From positions 2,786,001-2,850,000 of the forward strand of contig AP019701.1 of assembly GCA_006738865.1 (NCBI GenBank): a stretch of DNA of 64,000 nucleotides, written 5' to 3'. Every line of letters starts with the position of its first letter. The first letter of the stretch is position 1. Made by a program: the position numbers and the translations under genes. This DNA comes from Allostella sp. ATCC 35155 (GTDB lineage: Bacteria; Pseudomonadota; Alphaproteobacteria; ATCC43930; Allostellaceae). The notes beneath the pieces were generated by a model, which was not told the DNA's origin, searched no databases, and was given only the letters and a program-made list of their open reading frames with translations. Positions 11,769-21,585 of the stretch are shown here, piece by piece.

Positions 11769-12749
11769 TCAGCGGAGGTGGCAGGCGACCTGATGGCCCT
11801 CGCCGACCGCGTGCAACAGCGGCTCCTCCTGCGAGCAACGCGGGATGGCGTAGGGGCAGCGCGTATGGAAGCGGCAGCCGGACGGCGGCGCGATCGGGCT
11901 CGGCACATCGCCCGTCAGCGTCTTGCGCTCCCGCCGCAAGCCCGGCCGGGTGGCCGGAACCGACTCCAGCAGGGCCTCGGTGTAGGGATGCTGCGGCTGG
12001 CCGAACAGCGAACGACGCGGCGCGATCTCGACGATCTTGCCGAGATACATGACCGCCACGCGGTGGCTGATGTGCTCGACCACCGCCAAGTCGTGGGCGA
12101 TGAAGAGGTAGCTCAGCCCCAACTCCGCCTGGAGGTCCATCAGCAGGTTGACCACCTGCGCCTGAACCGACACGTCGAGCGCGGAAACCGGCTCGTCGCC
12201 GATGATGAGCTTGGGGCCGAGCGCCAGCGCCCGCGCGATCCCCAGGCGCTGACGCTGCCCGCCGGAGAACTCGTGCGGATAGCGCGCCATCTGCTCGGGC
12301 CGCAGCCCGACCTTGCGGAACAGCGCCGCCACCCGGTCCCGCCGCTCCGAAGCGCCGCCGATGCCGTAGTTGATGAAGGGCTCACCGACGATCTCGCCGG
12401 CAGGCATCCGCGGATTGAGCGACGAATAGGGATCCTGGAAGACGACCTGCATCTGGCGGCGCACGGCCAGCATGTCGCCGGCGCCCAGGGCGGTGATGTC
12501 GCGCCCCTCCAGCCGGATCGAGCCCGAGGTCGGCTCGATCAGGCGCAGGATGACCTTCCCCGCCGTCGACTTGCCGCAGCCGCTCTCGCCGACCAGCCCC
12601 AGGGTCTCGCCCGGCGCGATGTCGAGGCTGATGCCGTCGACGGCATGCACGCGCGCCCTGGCCTTGCCGAACAGGCTCTTGCGGATCGGGAAGTGCTTGA
12701 CCAGGTCGCGCACTTCGAGGAGCGGGGTCTTGGCCTCAGGCGTGGACAT
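11769..12749 (-). CDS. Oligo/dipeptide ABC transporter ATPase, DppF/OppF type
   Basis: 326 residues. The Walker A motif GESGCGKS is near residue 52, the signature is SGGQRQR and Walker B is LIIGDEP, followed by the C-terminal oligopeptide-transporter extension with cysteines ([14 protein letters not shown]) that may bind an Fe-S cluster in this family. It forms the ATPase heterodimer with the gene directly upstream, which it overlaps by 14 bp. It energises import by the two permeases at 13761-15603. Confidence 0.93.
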   Translation of the reverse strand: MSTPEAKTPLLEVRDLVKHFPIRKSLFGKARARVHAVDGISLDIAPGETLGLVGESGCGKSTAGKVILRLIEPTSGSIRLEGRDITALGAGDMLAVRRQMQVVFQDPYSSLNPRMPAGEIVGEPFINYGIGGASERRDRVAALFRKVGLRPEQMARYPHEFSGGQRQRLGIARALALGPKLIIGDEPVSALDVSVQAQVVNLLMDLQAELGLSYLFIAHDLAVVEHISHRVAVMYLGKIVEIAPRRSLFGQPQHPYTEALLESVPATRPGLRRERKTLTGDVPSPIAPPSGCRFHTRCPYAIPRCSQEEPLLHAVGEGHQVACHLR

Positions 12750-13755
12750 GAATGGCCTCCCCTGCCCGCTCCCAGTGCCAGCAGGCGCTCCAGTGGCCTG
12801 GCCGGTTCTCGGTCAGCGGCGGTGACTGGGCGTGACAGCGTTCGTCGGCCAGCGGACAGCGCGGCGCAAACCGGCAGCCCGCCGGCATCGCCCGCAACGA
12901 CGGGACGATGCCGGGAATCTCGGCCAGCCGTCGCGGCGTCCCCTCCGCCGACAGCGACGAGCCGAGTTCCGGAATGGAGCCCATCAGCCCGACCGTGTAG
13001 GGATGGCAAGGCCGCTCGAAGAGGTCGCCGACCGGCGCCTCCTCGACCTTGCGGCCCGCATACATGACGACCACCCGGTGGGCCATCTCCGCGACCACGC
13101 CGAGGTCGTGGGTGATGAGGACGATGGCCGTGCCGGTCTCGGCCTGGAGGTCGCGCATCAGCTCCAGGATCTGGGCCTGGATGGTGACGTCGAGGGCCGT
13201 CGTCGGCTCGTCGGCCAGCAGCACCCGCGGCCGGCAGGCGAGCGCCATGGCGATCATCACCCGCTGGCGCATGCCGCCCGACAGCTGGTGCGGATACTCC
13301 TTCACCCGCCGTTCCGGCTCGGGAATGCGGACGAGGCGCAGCATCTCGGTCGCGCGGGCATAGCCCTCGGCCCAGCTCTTGCCCTCGTGCTGGCGCACGG
13401 CTTCGGCGATCTGATAGCCGACGGTCACGACCGGGTTGAGCGACGTCATCGGCTCCTGGAAGATCATCGACACGGCGTTGCCGCGGACGCGGCGCATCTC
13501 GGGCTCGCTCAGCGCGCCGAGATCCTTGCCGTCGAGCTGGATCCGCCCGGTGACCCGCGAGGTGGGCGGCAGCAGGCGCATGATCGAGAGGGCCGAGACG
13601 CTCTTGCCGCAGCCGGATTCGCCGACGATGCAGAGCGTCTCGCCGCGCCCGACATCGAAGGACAGGCCGTCGACCGCCGTCAGCGCCACGCCGTCGTCGA
13701 CGAAGCGGGTTTCGAGCGCCCGCACCGACAGCAGGGGCGTGCTTGCAGTGCTCAT
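12736..13755 (-). CDS. Oligo/dipeptide ABC transporter ATPase, DppD/OppD type
   Basis: 339 residues. Walker A is GESGCGKS, the signature SGGMRQR, Walker B VLLADEP and the H-loop ITHD. The C-terminal extension again has a [14 protein letters not shown] cysteine motif typical of the Dpp/Opp ATPases. It follows the second permease by 5 bp and overlaps the DppF-type gene, consistent with one transcript and stoichiometric synthesis of the two ATPases. Confidence 0.93.
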   Translation of the reverse strand: MSTASTPLLSVRALETRFVDDGVALTAVDGLSFDVGRGETLCIVGESGCGKSVSALSIMRLLPPTSRVTGRIQLDGKDLGALSEPEMRRVRGNAVSMIFQEPMTSLNPVVTVGYQIAEAVRQHEGKSWAEGYARATEMLRLVRIPEPERRVKEYPHQLSGGMRQRVMIAMALACRPRVLLADEPTTALDVTIQAQILELMRDLQAETGTAIVLITHDLGVVAEMAHRVVVMYAGRKVEEAPVGDLFERPCHPYTVGLMGSIPELGSSLSAEGTPRRLAEIPGIVPSLRAMPAGCRFAPRCPLADERCHAQSPPLTENRPGHWSACWHWERAGEAIHVHA

Positions 13756-13760
13756 GCGGG

Positions 13761-14648
13761 TCAGCTCCGGCGCGACAGCTTGGGATCGAACATGTCGCGC
13801 AGACCGTCGCCCAGCACGTTGATCGACAGCACCATCAGCGCCAGCGCCAGGCCCGGGAACAGCACCTGCCAGAACGCGATCTGCACGTAGAGCCGTCCCT
13901 CGGCGATGATGTTGCCCCAGCTCGGAATCTCGGGCGGCGTGCCGACCCCGAGGAAGCTGAGATAGGCCTCGACCAGGACCGCGTGGGCGAAGATGTAGGT
14001 CGCCTGGACGACCAGCGGCGCCACGGTGTTCGGCAGAATGTGCTTGCGCATCAGGCGCGGGAAGCGCGTGCCGATGGCGACCGCCGCCTGGACATAGGTC
14101 TGCTCGCGGATCGAGAGCACGACCGCGCGCACGAGGCGCACCACGCGCGGCACCTCGGGAATGGTGATGGCCAGGATCACGACCTCGATGCTGGCCCGCG
14201 TCAGGGCCATCAGCGCGATCGCGAGCAGGATGCCGGGGATCGCCATCAGGCCGTCCATGATGCGCATCAGGATCGCGTCGGCCAACCGGTAGTAGCCGGC
14301 GATCACGCCGATGAGGAGGCCGAGCACCGTCGCCAGCCCCGCGACCGCCAGCCCCACGATGAGCGATACACGGGCGCCGTAGAGCATGCGGCTCAGCATG
14401 TCGCGGCCATAGGCGTCGGTGCCGAGGAGATAGTCCTCGTCGGGCGGGCGCAGGCGGTCGACGACGTTGAGTTCGATCGGGTCGTGCGGCGCGAGCAGCG
14501 GCGCGGCCGCGGCGACGATCGCCATTCCCACGAGGATCACGCCGCCCGCGACCATCATGGGATGGCGGCGCACGATCCGCCCGATCCGGGAACGGGACGC
14601 GGGGGCGGCCTCCGCCGGAGCACCGCCCTGCAGGGTGATGTCGGTCAT
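13761..14648 (-). CDS. ABC transporter permease, DppC/OppC type
   Basis: 295 residues with about six membrane segments. The N-terminal extension before the first helix and the [20 protein letters not shown] segment are hallmarks of DppC/OppC permeases. The cytoplasmic coupling loop is [20 protein letters not shown]. It lies 13 bp downstream of the DppB-type permease and pairs with it in the inner membrane to form the translocation path for the ligand of the binding protein at 15692-17287. Confidence 0.93.
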   Translation of the reverse strand: MTDITLQGGAPAEAAPASRSRIGRIVRRHPMMVAGGVILVGMAIVAAAAPLLAPHDPIELNVVDRLRPPDEDYLLGTDAYGRDMLSRMLYGARVSLIVGLAVAGLATVLGLLIGVIAGYYRLADAILMRIMDGLMAIPGILLAIALMALTRASIEVVILAITIPEVPRVVRLVRAVVLSIREQTYVQAAVAIGTRFPRLMRKHILPNTVAPLVVQATYIFAHAVLVEAYLSFLGVGTPPEIPSWGNIIAEGRLYVQIAFWQVLFPGLALALMVLSINVLGDGLRDMFDPKLSRRS

Positions 14649-14661
14649 GTCGGGCTCCCGT

Positions 14662-15603
14662 TCAGTAGCGGATTCTGGGATCGAGGACCGTATAGGTCAG
14701 GTCGATCACAAGGTTGATCAGCACATAGAAGCCGGACACCGTGAGGATGACGCCCTGGATGACCGGATAGTCCCGATGCAGGACCGCATCGATCGTCAGG
14801 CGGCCGATGCCGGGGATGGCGAAGACGCTCTCCGTCACCACGACGCCGCCGATCAGCAGCGCGATGCCGACGCCGATCGTGGTCACGATGGGCACCGCGG
14901 CGTTCTTCAGGGCGTGGATGATGAGCACGCGCCCGTTCGCCAGCCCCTTGGCGCGCGCGGTGCGGATATAGTCCTCGTTGAGGATCTCCAGCACCGTCGA
15001 GCGCGTCATGCGCGCCAGCAGCGCGGTGTAGACGAGCCCCAGCGCGATCGTCGGCATGACGAGGTGCGCCAGGAACTCGACCGGATCCTCGGACAGGCTG
15101 ACGAAGCCCTGGACGGGCAGCAGGTCGAGTTCGAGCGCCAGCCCCTGGACGAGCCCGTAGCCGATGAGGAAGACCGGGAAGGAGAAGGCGAGCACGGCCA
15201 GCGCCATGATCGTCTGGTCGATCCAGGTTCCCGCCTTCCAGGCCGCGAGCACGCCGAGCGGCAGCGCCAGGCAGACGGAGAAGATCGTCGTCGAGATCGC
15301 GAGCGCCAGCGTCGGCTCGACCCGCTCGAGGATCAGCTGCAACACCGGCCGGTCGAGGAAGATCGAAGCGCCGAGGTCGCCGCCGATCAGCCGCAGCACC
15401 CAGTCGAAGAACTGGACATAGACCGGCCGGTCGAGGCCGAGCTGGCGGCGGATGTTCTCGATGTGCGCGGTCGAGGCGTCGTCGCCGGCGATGATCGCGG
15501 CGGGATCATCGGGATTGAGGTGCAGGATGAGGAAGACGACGACCGCGACCGTCGCCATGACGGGGATGATGGCGAGGACGCGTCGTATCACATAGGCCCA
15601 CAT
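14662..15603 (-). CDS. ABC transporter permease, DppB/OppB type
   Basis: 313 residues from ATG 15603 (MWAYVIRRVL), with GGAGAA six bases upstream; a longer open frame continues upstream but overlaps the binding-protein gene and is not used. The N-terminal helix followed by a large periplasmic segment (IRRQLGLDRPVYVQ), the coupling-loop sequence EDYIRTARAKGL and the VTESVFAIPGIGRL motif are typical of DppB. A GC-rich stem-loop (15657-15684) lies in the 88-bp gap after the binding-protein gene and probably lowers permease expression relative to the receptor. Confidence 0.93.
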   Translation of the reverse strand: MWAYVIRRVLAIIPVMATVAVVVFLILHLNPDDPAAIIAGDDASTAHIENIRRQLGLDRPVYVQFFDWVLRLIGGDLGASIFLDRPVLQLILERVEPTLALAISTTIFSVCLALPLGVLAAWKAGTWIDQTIMALAVLAFSFPVFLIGYGLVQGLALELDLLPVQGFVSLSEDPVEFLAHLVMPTIALGLVYTALLARMTRSTVLEILNEDYIRTARAKGLANGRVLIIHALKNAAVPIVTTIGVGIALLIGGVVVTESVFAIPGIGRLTIDAVLHRDYPVIQGVILTVSGFYVLINLVIDLTYTVLDPRIRY

Positions 15604-15656
15604 CGGCGGTTCTCCGTCGGGGGAGCTTCGCGCGGAAGTCGTTCCGGCGGGAAGGC

Positions 15657-15684
15657 GCGGGCGGCGCGCCAGGGCACCGCCCGC
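15657..15684 (-). terminator. Intra-operon stem-loop after binding-protein gene
   Basis: GCGGGCGG and CCGCCCGC form an 8-bp GC stem around a 12-nt loop between the binding protein and the DppB-type permease. No U-tract follows, so it is better read as an RNA-stabilising or attenuating hairpin than as a full terminator. Confidence 0.45.
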
Positions 15685-15691
15685 TCCGGCG

Positions 15692-17287
15692 CTACTTCTT
15701 CTCGATGTTCCAGTAGACGGGAACGTTGGTGACGAGCACGCCCTCGATGTTCGAGCGGACGGCCACCGGCTGGGTGTACTGCCCGATCGGCACATAGGGG
15801 ACGGTCTCGTACGCCCGCGCCTGGATCTTGTCGATGAGTGCCTTCTGCTTGGCCGGATCGGTCTCGCGCGACCAGTCCTCGACCAGCTTGTCGAGTTCCA
15901 TGTCGCAGGCCCAGCCCGGATTGGCCCGCTCGCAGCGCGAGTTGAACCAGGTGTTGGAGACCGGGTTGGCCGTGTTCGGCCCGCCATGGGTCGTGTGGAA
16001 CAGGTGGTAGCCCGACTCGTAGGGATTGCCCTTGTTCGCACGCCGCGACAGCACCGTGCCCCAGTCCATCGCCTGAACGTCGACGTTGAGGCCGGCCTTG
16101 CGCAGGTTCTGGATGGTGACCATCGTCATCGCGTTGTATTGCGCGCGGTCGGTCGGCTGCAACACGACGATCTTCTCGCCGTTGTAGCCGGCCTCCTTCA
16201 TCAGCTGCTTGGCCTTCTCGAAATCCTGGGTGGCCAACGGCTCCGAGCCGATCGCCGTCTCGTTCGACGAGCCGCACAGGAAGATGGCGCCGCAGAACTT
16301 CTTGTAGAGCTTCGGGTTGCCGACGACCGCCCGCATGTAGTCTTCCTGCTTCACCATGTAGAGCAGGGCCTGGCGCGCCTTCGGATGGTTGAAGGGCGGG
16401 TAGAGGAAGTTCGGTCGCAGGATGCCCTGGCGGCCGAGCGGCTCGATGTCGATGACCTTGATGCGCCGGTTGCGCTCGAGGATCGGGATGAAGTCGAGGG
16501 GCGGCGCCTCGAAATAGTCGATCTCACCGGACTGCAGGGCCGAGAGGCTGGTGTTGTGGTCTGGAATGTAGAGCCACTCGACCCGGTCGACCTTGGCGAT
16601 CTTCGCGCCGGCCATCGCGTCCGTCGCGTCCGAGCGCGGCACATAGTCGGGGTTCTTGCGATAGACGACCTTGTTGCCGGGCCGCCACTCGCTCTGCTCG
16701 AAGATGAACGGGCCCGACCCGACATACTCCTTGATCTGCTGCATGTGGTCGGTCTTGGCGACCCGTTCCGGCATGATGAAAAGGTTGCCGGTCGACTTGC
16801 CCAGGGTGTCGAGGACGAGGCCGTAGCGCTCTTTCAGGGTCAGGCGGAAGGTCTTGTCGTCGACCGCCTCCAGCGAGGAGGTGAAGCTGCCCAGCCGCTG
16901 GCCCATCGGGTCGCGCTTGCCCCAGCGCTGCCAGGACGCGATGACGTCGGCCGAAGTGACCGGCTTGCCGTCGTGGAACTTGAGGCCGGGCCGCAGCGTG
17001 AAGGTGTAGACGAGCTTGTCGTCGCTCACCGTGTAGGTGTCGACCATCTGCGGCTTCGGCTCGAGCTTCGAATTGAGCCCGAAGAGCGTGTCGTAGATCA
17101 GCAGGCCGTGGCGGTTGCTGATGAACGCGGTCGTCCACACCGGATCGAGGATCTTGAGGTCGGCATGGACGACGACCTTGAGCGTCGTCTCCGCGGCCGC
17201 CGGCGCCGTCGCTGCGGCGGCGAGAACGCCCGCCGCCACCAGGGCCGACCGCGCCAGTCCGGCAAGGCCGAATTGCTTGCGTATCAT
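15692..17287 (-). CDS. ABC transporter substrate-binding protein, family 5
   Basis: 531 residues from ATG 17287, which has GGGAGG seven bases upstream; a longer open frame starts inside the upstream gene and is rejected. The signal peptide runs through the Ala-rich segment to about AAAE (residue 33). Mature-domain motifs include LKILDPVWTT, YTFTLRPGLKFHDG and GSGPF, as in DppA-like receptors. Two cysteines in CGAIFLCGSS may form a disulfide. It is the periplasmic receptor for the adjacent DppBCDF-type importer. Being in a transcript with CoA-transferase, thiolase-like and DUF35 genes points to a carboxylate- or acyl-containing ligand degraded through CoA esters rather than ordinary peptides. 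Confidence 0.92.
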   Translation of the reverse strand: MIRKQFGLAGLARSALVAAGVLAAAATAPAAAETTLKVVVHADLKILDPVWTTAFISNRHGLLIYDTLFGLNSKLEPKPQMVDTYTVSDDKLVYTFTLRPGLKFHDGKPVTSADVIASWQRWGKRDPMGQRLGSFTSSLEAVDDKTFRLTLKERYGLVLDTLGKSTGNLFIMPERVAKTDHMQQIKEYVGSGPFIFEQSEWRPGNKVVYRKNPDYVPRSDATDAMAGAKIAKVDRVEWLYIPDHNTSLSALQSGEIDYFEAPPLDFIPILERNRRIKVIDIEPLGRQGILRPNFLYPPFNHPKARQALLYMVKQEDYMRAVVGNPKLYKKFCGAIFLCGSSNETAIGSEPLATQDFEKAKQLMKEAGYNGEKIVVLQPTDRAQYNAMTMVTIQNLRKAGLNVDVQAMDWGTVLSRRANKGNPYESGYHLFHTTHGGPNTANPVSNTWFNSRCERANPGWACDMELDKLVEDWSRETDPAKQKALIDKIQARAYETVPYVPIGQYTQPVAVRSNIEGVLVTNVPVYWNIEKK

Positions 17288-17324
17288 ACTGTTCCTCCCG
17301 TTGGGTTGTCGGGTCGATCCGGCG

Positions 17325-17729
17325 TTAGTCCGCCGGCTTGAACTTCGGCAGCGTGATCTCGTCGGTGATCTTCTCGAACACGACCTCGACGCGGTCGCCG
17401 ACCGCGACGTCGGCGCCGCCGACAAGGTTGCTGACGAAGAGCGGCCCCTCGTCGAGTTCGACGAGGCAGACGTCGTAGGGCAGGTCCTTGGCGAAGCCGT
17501 TCCAGTAGGCGCGGTGATACGTCACCCACGAGAACAGCGTGCCGCGGCCCGATACCGGCTCCCATGCCTGGTCCTTGGACAGGCACTTCGGGCAGACGGG
17601 GCCGGCCGGGAAATGGCGGTCGCCGCAGTCCTGGCACACCTGGACGGCGAGCTTGTGGTCCCTCGCCAGCTCCCAGAAGGGCCGGGTCAGCGCGTCGATC
17701 TTGGGCAGCGGCTTGTCGTAGGCGGTCAT
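17325..17729 (-). CDS. DUF35 / Zn-ribbon OB-fold protein
   Basis: 134 residues from ATG 17729, behind a GGGGAGGGG ribosome site; the longer open frame overlaps the thiolase gene. The N-terminal helix (ALTRPFWELARDHKL) leads into a four-cysteine rubredoxin-like zinc ribbon, CQDC and CPKC, followed by an OB-fold. DUF35 proteins bind acyl-CoA and act as obligate partners of thiolase-like or aldolase enzymes such as the steroid side-chain system ChsH2-Ltp2. The partner here is clearly the gene 14 bp upstream. It ends 37 bp before the binding-protein gene. Confidence 0.9.
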   Translation of the reverse strand: MTAYDKPLPKIDALTRPFWELARDHKLAVQVCQDCGDRHFPAGPVCPKCLSKDQAWEPVSGRGTLFSWVTYHRAYWNGFAKDLPYDVCLVELDEGPLFVSNLVGGADVAVGDRVEVVFEKITDEITLPKFKPAD

Positions 17730-17743
17730 GGCGTCCCCTCCCC

Positions 17744-18874
17744 TCAGCCGCGCGTGTAGATGATGGACCGCGAGCAGGGCGTCGCGGCGACGAACTGGAC
17801 GACCTCGCAGTCGGGCACCTGGCGCTCGCCGCACTCACCGCGCAGCTGGCGCACGGCCTCGACGTTGAGCGCCCAGCCCTGCATGTAGGAGTTCGAGAGG
17901 TGGCCGCCGTCCGTGTTGGTCGGCAGCTTGCCGCCGACCTGCAGCGTCCCGCCCTCGACGAAACGCCCGGACTCGCCCTTCGGACAGAAGCCCAGCCCCT
18001 CCAGGCTGAAGAGCACCGTCGGCGCGAAGTTGTCGTAGCACATGAAGGCGTCGACGTCGGACGGCCCGACCCCGGCCATGCCATAAACCTCGCCCGCGAT
18101 CTCCTGGAGCTGCGGGTACCAGAAGTCGCGCTCGAAATTGGACAGCGAGCCCTCGGCGTAGGCTTCGCGCGCGCCGATGCCGGAGATCATGACCGGCGGC
18201 TTCTTCAGATCCCGCGCCCGCTCCTTGGTCGTCAGGATCATGCACACCGCCCCGTCATTGATGAGGCAGTAGTCGAGCAGCCGCAGCGGCAACACGATCG
18301 GGCGCGCGTTCTCGTGGTCGTCGATGGTGATGGGTTGCTTCATCACCGCGTCGGGATTGAGGCAGGCATGGCGGCGGAAGGCGACCGAGACCTCGGCCAG
18401 CTGCCGCGTCGTCGTGCCGTAGAGCGCCATGTGGCGCTGGAACATCATGGCGTGCGCCGCACCGGGCGAGGTGTAGCCCCAGGGATCCCAGATGTTCGGG
18501 CTCTCGTCCCCGCCATAGTTCACCCGGCGCGAGCGACCGATGTTGGCGTAGATGAGGGCGACGTACTTGCACAGGCCGGCGTTGAGCGCCGCCACGGCCT
18601 CGATGATGCCCATCGACGACATGCGGCCATGCGGCGGCAGCGGGATCGTCCAGCGCGGCGAGATCCCGAGGATCTCGCCCATGCGGGCATAGTACGGGAT
18701 GCGGCAGACGAGCAGCCCGTCGATCTCGTTCTTGTCGATGCCGCAGTCGGCGACGGCATTGCGGAAGGCGTCCGCCCCGAGCCCGTAATCGTCGGTCTCG
18801 GGGAAGTTGCCGTAGCGCGTGTTGCCGACCCCGACGACCGCGACCTTGTCCTTCAGCGCGCCGATATCCGACAT
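17744..18874 (-). CDS. Thiolase-superfamily protein (SCP-x/Ltp2-like)
   Basis: 376 residues from ATG 18874, preceded by AGGAGAGG. The N-terminal half has VAVVGVGNTRYG and a thiolase core with GIIEAVAALNAGLCKYVALIY. The C-terminal half has DAFMCYDNFAPTVLFSLEGLGF and TNTDGGHLSNSYMQG. In degradative thiolases the last motif normally reads GGxxxxGHPxG; the GHP histidine is absent, as in the lipid-transfer/aldolase branch that works with DUF35 partners. It may therefore catalyse retro-aldol or thiolytic cleavage of an acyl-CoA. Context: between a CoA-transferase and a DUF35 gene, all co-directional. Confidence 0.85.
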   Translation of the reverse strand: MSDIGALKDKVAVVGVGNTRYGNFPETDDYGLGADAFRNAVADCGIDKNEIDGLLVCRIPYYARMGEILGISPRWTIPLPPHGRMSSMGIIEAVAALNAGLCKYVALIYANIGRSRRVNYGGDESPNIWDPWGYTSPGAAHAMMFQRHMALYGTTTRQLAEVSVAFRRHACLNPDAVMKQPITIDDHENARPIVLPLRLLDYCLINDGAVCMILTTKERARDLKKPPVMISGIGAREAYAEGSLSNFERDFWYPQLQEIAGEVYGMAGVGPSDVDAFMCYDNFAPTVLFSLEGLGFCPKGESGRFVEGGTLQVGGKLPTNTDGGHLSNSYMQGWALNVEAVRQLRGECGERQVPDCEVVQFVAATPCSRSIIYTRG

Positions 18875-18933
18875 GCGGTTCCTCTCCTGGCGGGGCGACG
18901 CCATGGCGCCGCCCTTCTCGTTGCCGTCTGGTC

Positions 18934-21537
18934 TCAGATGATCCCGTCCTCGGCGAGCCGGCGAACCTCGTCCGCCGACATGCCGAGCATCTCCATCAGG
19001 ATGCGTTCATTGTCCTCGCCGTAGCCCGGCGCGCCGCGGTCGATCGGACCGCCGGCATAGGGCGGCGTGCGGCTCATCTTGGTCGGCACCTCGATGACCG
19101 GCCAGCGGCCGATCTTGGTGCCAGTCACCTCGGTCAGCCATTCGAGTTCCGCCAGCTGCGGGTCGCGGTCGTAGCGGTCGGCCGCCGTCTGGCTGACGCC
19201 GGCCGGTACGCCCGCCGACTGCAGGGCGAACATCGCCGCGTAGGCATCCTGGGTCAGCGTCCAGGCACCGATCGCGGCATCGAGTTCGTCCTGATGGGCG
19301 AGCCGCCCTTCCAGGGTCGCGAAGCGGCCGTCCGCCAGCCATTCGGAATGGCCGGCGACGCCGGCGAGCGCCCGCCACTCGGCATCGTCGAAGCAGGCGA
19401 TGGCGAGCCAGCGGTCGTCCCCCTGGCAACGATAGGCGCCGTGCGGCGCCGCCGGCTTGTAGGGCGACCGGTTGCCGTAGCGGCTCCAGACGCGGCCGTT
19501 GGCCGACCAGTCGAGGATCGCCTTGCCGGCGAGATAGATCCCGGTCTCGGTCTGCGAGGCGTCGATCCACTGCCCCTCGCCCGTCCGCTCCCGGTGGTGC
19601 AGCGCCCCCAGGATCGCCAGCGCGAAGCTGTAGGCACCCATCCAGTCGAGGTAGGAGTAGCCCCATCCGACCGGCATTGCCGGCTCGGGCAGGCCCGACA
19701 TGTCCGAGGTGCCGGCGAAGGAGGCCGCCACCGGGCCGACCGTGCGCAGGCGCCCGTAGGTGCCCTGGCTGCCCATCCCGGACTGCTGGATGTAGATGAT
19801 GTCGGGGCGGATGCGCCGCAATTCGTCCCAGCCGAGGCCGAGACGCTGCAGCACGCCGGGTGAGAAACCCTCGGCCACGATGTCCGACTGGCGGATCAGA
19901 TCCTTGGCGATCTGCAGGCCCTTGGGATGGCGGATGTTGAGCGACAGGCCGCGCTTGCCGGAGTTCTTGTTGTTGAACTGGCCGCCCATGTCGGCGTCCT
20001 TGACCCCGGGCAGCGGCTCCGTCGCCTTCTCGCGCGCCGCACGGCCGCCGATCGGTGCCATCGCGGCCAGCCGCGTATCGGGATTGGCCTTCCACTCGAC
20101 CTTGAGCGATTCCGCGCCCAGGGCGGCGAGGTAGCGGGTGCCGCCGGCCGAGGCCAGGAACCACGAGAAGTCGAAGATGCGGATGCCCTGCAGCGGGAAC
20201 GGCTTGCCCCGAGCAGACAGGCGCGGCGGTTCGGCGGCCGGCGCCTTCGGCTGCGCGGGAACGCGCGCCGGCTCGGCCAGGATCTCGGCCGTATGCTCGC
20301 CCAGCAGCGGCGCGCGACGGCCGACCTGCCAGGCGGTGGCGGTGCTCAGCCACTTGCTGGTGACGTAGCGGAAGGAGCGGCCGACTTCCGGATGCTCGAT
20401 GTCGGCGAAGGTGCCGCGCATCAGCCAGTGCGGATCGTCAGCGTTTTCGTGCGGCTTGCGCAGCGGCGCCCAGAGGAGGCCCGCGGCCTGCGCCTCCTGC
20501 CACGGCATCTCGTCGTAGCGGAAGGAGCGAATGAAGCGCTGCATGACCTCGAAGATGTGCGCCCGGCGCTCGTCGCCGGACCCGGAGCCCGGGATCGCGC
20601 GCGCGCTCATGTTGGCGTCCTGGGGCGGCCGCTCCAGGTCCGCCTGCATCCCGTACTTTTCGAGGAAGTCGTAGAGGGCGACCTCGTCCTTGGCGCCGCC
20701 GAGGTAGGTCATGAACCAGCGGCCGTCCTTGGTGTGGCCGATGGTCGGCGTCCGGCTCGGCTTCTCGCCGGCATGGCGGCAGGTCATGCGGAAGAGCGGC
20801 GCCCGCCGCATCACCCACGACATGAGGTCGAGCTCGGTGTTCTTCGCCACCGCCTCGTGGACGGCGACCGACACCTCCTGCCCCTCGCCCGTCCGCAGGC
20901 GATAGAGCAGCGCCGCCGAGAGGCCCACGGCAAGCTGGTCGCCGGCGATGTGGTAGGCGTGCCAGACCTGCGGGGCGATGGGCGGCAGGTCGTAGCGGTC
21001 GCCCGGCGCCGGGTCGTAGCCGCAGTTCGACATGACGCCGCCCAGCGCCAGATGGACGAGATCCGACCCCTTGAAATCCTTCCAGGGGCCGGTATCGCCG
21101 AACGGCGTCACGCGGCCGACGATCAGCGACGGGAAGCGCGCCAGGAGCTGCGACCGGTCGAGGCCGAGCTGGCGATTGAGGTCGCCGCAGCTCGTGTCGA
21201 TCAGCAGGTCGGCCCCCGCCAGGAGCTTCAGGAACGCTTCGCGCCCGTCCGCACTGTCCAGGTCGAGCGCGACCGAGCGCTTGCCGCGGTTGTAGTTCCA
21301 GAAGAACAGGGAACGCTCGGCATGCGCCTCGTCGTCGAGGAACGGACCCAGCGCCCGGGTGCGACTGCCGCCGGCGGGCTCGATCTTCACCACGTCGGCG
21401 CCGAGCCCGGCCAGGACCAGCCCGGTATACTCACCGAGTTCGTCCGCCACCTCGATGACCCGGATCCCGGCCAGCATTCCCGGCTTGGCCGCCGCACCCG
21501 GCCCGGGAAGGAGCCGCTCGTCGTTCAGAGACGCCAT
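18934..21537 (-). CDS. Fused two-domain class III CoA-transferase (CaiB/BaiF)
   Basis: 867 residues, twice the usual length: two CaiB/BaiF domains, about residues 20-420 and 445-860, joined by a Pro/Ala linker. Family III enzymes move CoA between carboxylates using an aspartate 20 residues before the TGxGQ motif. In the second domain this is Asp631 (SYLDWMG before RTGEGQ). The first domain has Tyr195 at the aligned place, so only the C-terminal half looks catalytic. It is first in the minus-strand unit and sits behind a perfect LacI-type operator. I infer that it activates an imported acid to its CoA ester for the thiolase/DUF35 pair. Confidence 0.9.
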   Translation of the reverse strand: MASLNDERLLPGPGAAAKPGMLAGIRVIEVADELGEYTGLVLAGLGADVVKIEPAGGSRTRALGPFLDDEAHAERSLFFWNYNRGKRSVALDLDSADGREAFLKLLAGADLLIDTSCGDLNRQLGLDRSQLLARFPSLIVGRVTPFGDTGPWKDFKGSDLVHLALGGVMSNCGYDPAPGDRYDLPPIAPQVWHAYHIAGDQLAVGLSAALLYRLRTGEGQEVSVAVHEAVAKNTELDLMSWVMRRAPLFRMTCRHAGEKPSRTPTIGHTKDGRWFMTYLGGAKDEVALYDFLEKYGMQADLERPPQDANMSARAIPGSGSGDERRAHIFEVMQRFIRSFRYDEMPWQEAQAAGLLWAPLRKPHENADDPHWLMRGTFADIEHPEVGRSFRYVTSKWLSTATAWQVGRRAPLLGEHTAEILAEPARVPAQPKAPAAEPPRLSARGKPFPLQGIRIFDFSWFLASAGGTRYLAALGAESLKVEWKANPDTRLAAMAPIGGRAAREKATEPLPGVKDADMGGQFNNKNSGKRGLSLNIRHPKGLQIAKDLIRQSDIVAEGFSPGVLQRLGLGWDELRRIRPDIIYIQQSGMGSQGTYGRLRTVGPVAASFAGTSDMSGLPEPAMPVGWGYSYLDWMGAYSFALAILGALHHRERTGEGQWIDASQTETGIYLAGKAILDWSANGRVWSRYGNRSPYKPAAPHGAYRCQGDDRWLAIACFDDAEWRALAGVAGHSEWLADGRFATLEGRLAHQDELDAAIGAWTLTQDAYAAMFALQSAGVPAGVSQTAADRYDRDPQLAELEWLTEVTGTKIGRWPVIEVPTKMSRTPPYAGGPIDRGAPGYGEDNERILMEMLGMSADEVRRLAEDGII

Positions 21538-21585
21538 CCGTCGCTTCCGCCCTCTCGTTGTCGCGCAGCCGCCCGAACGGCGATC

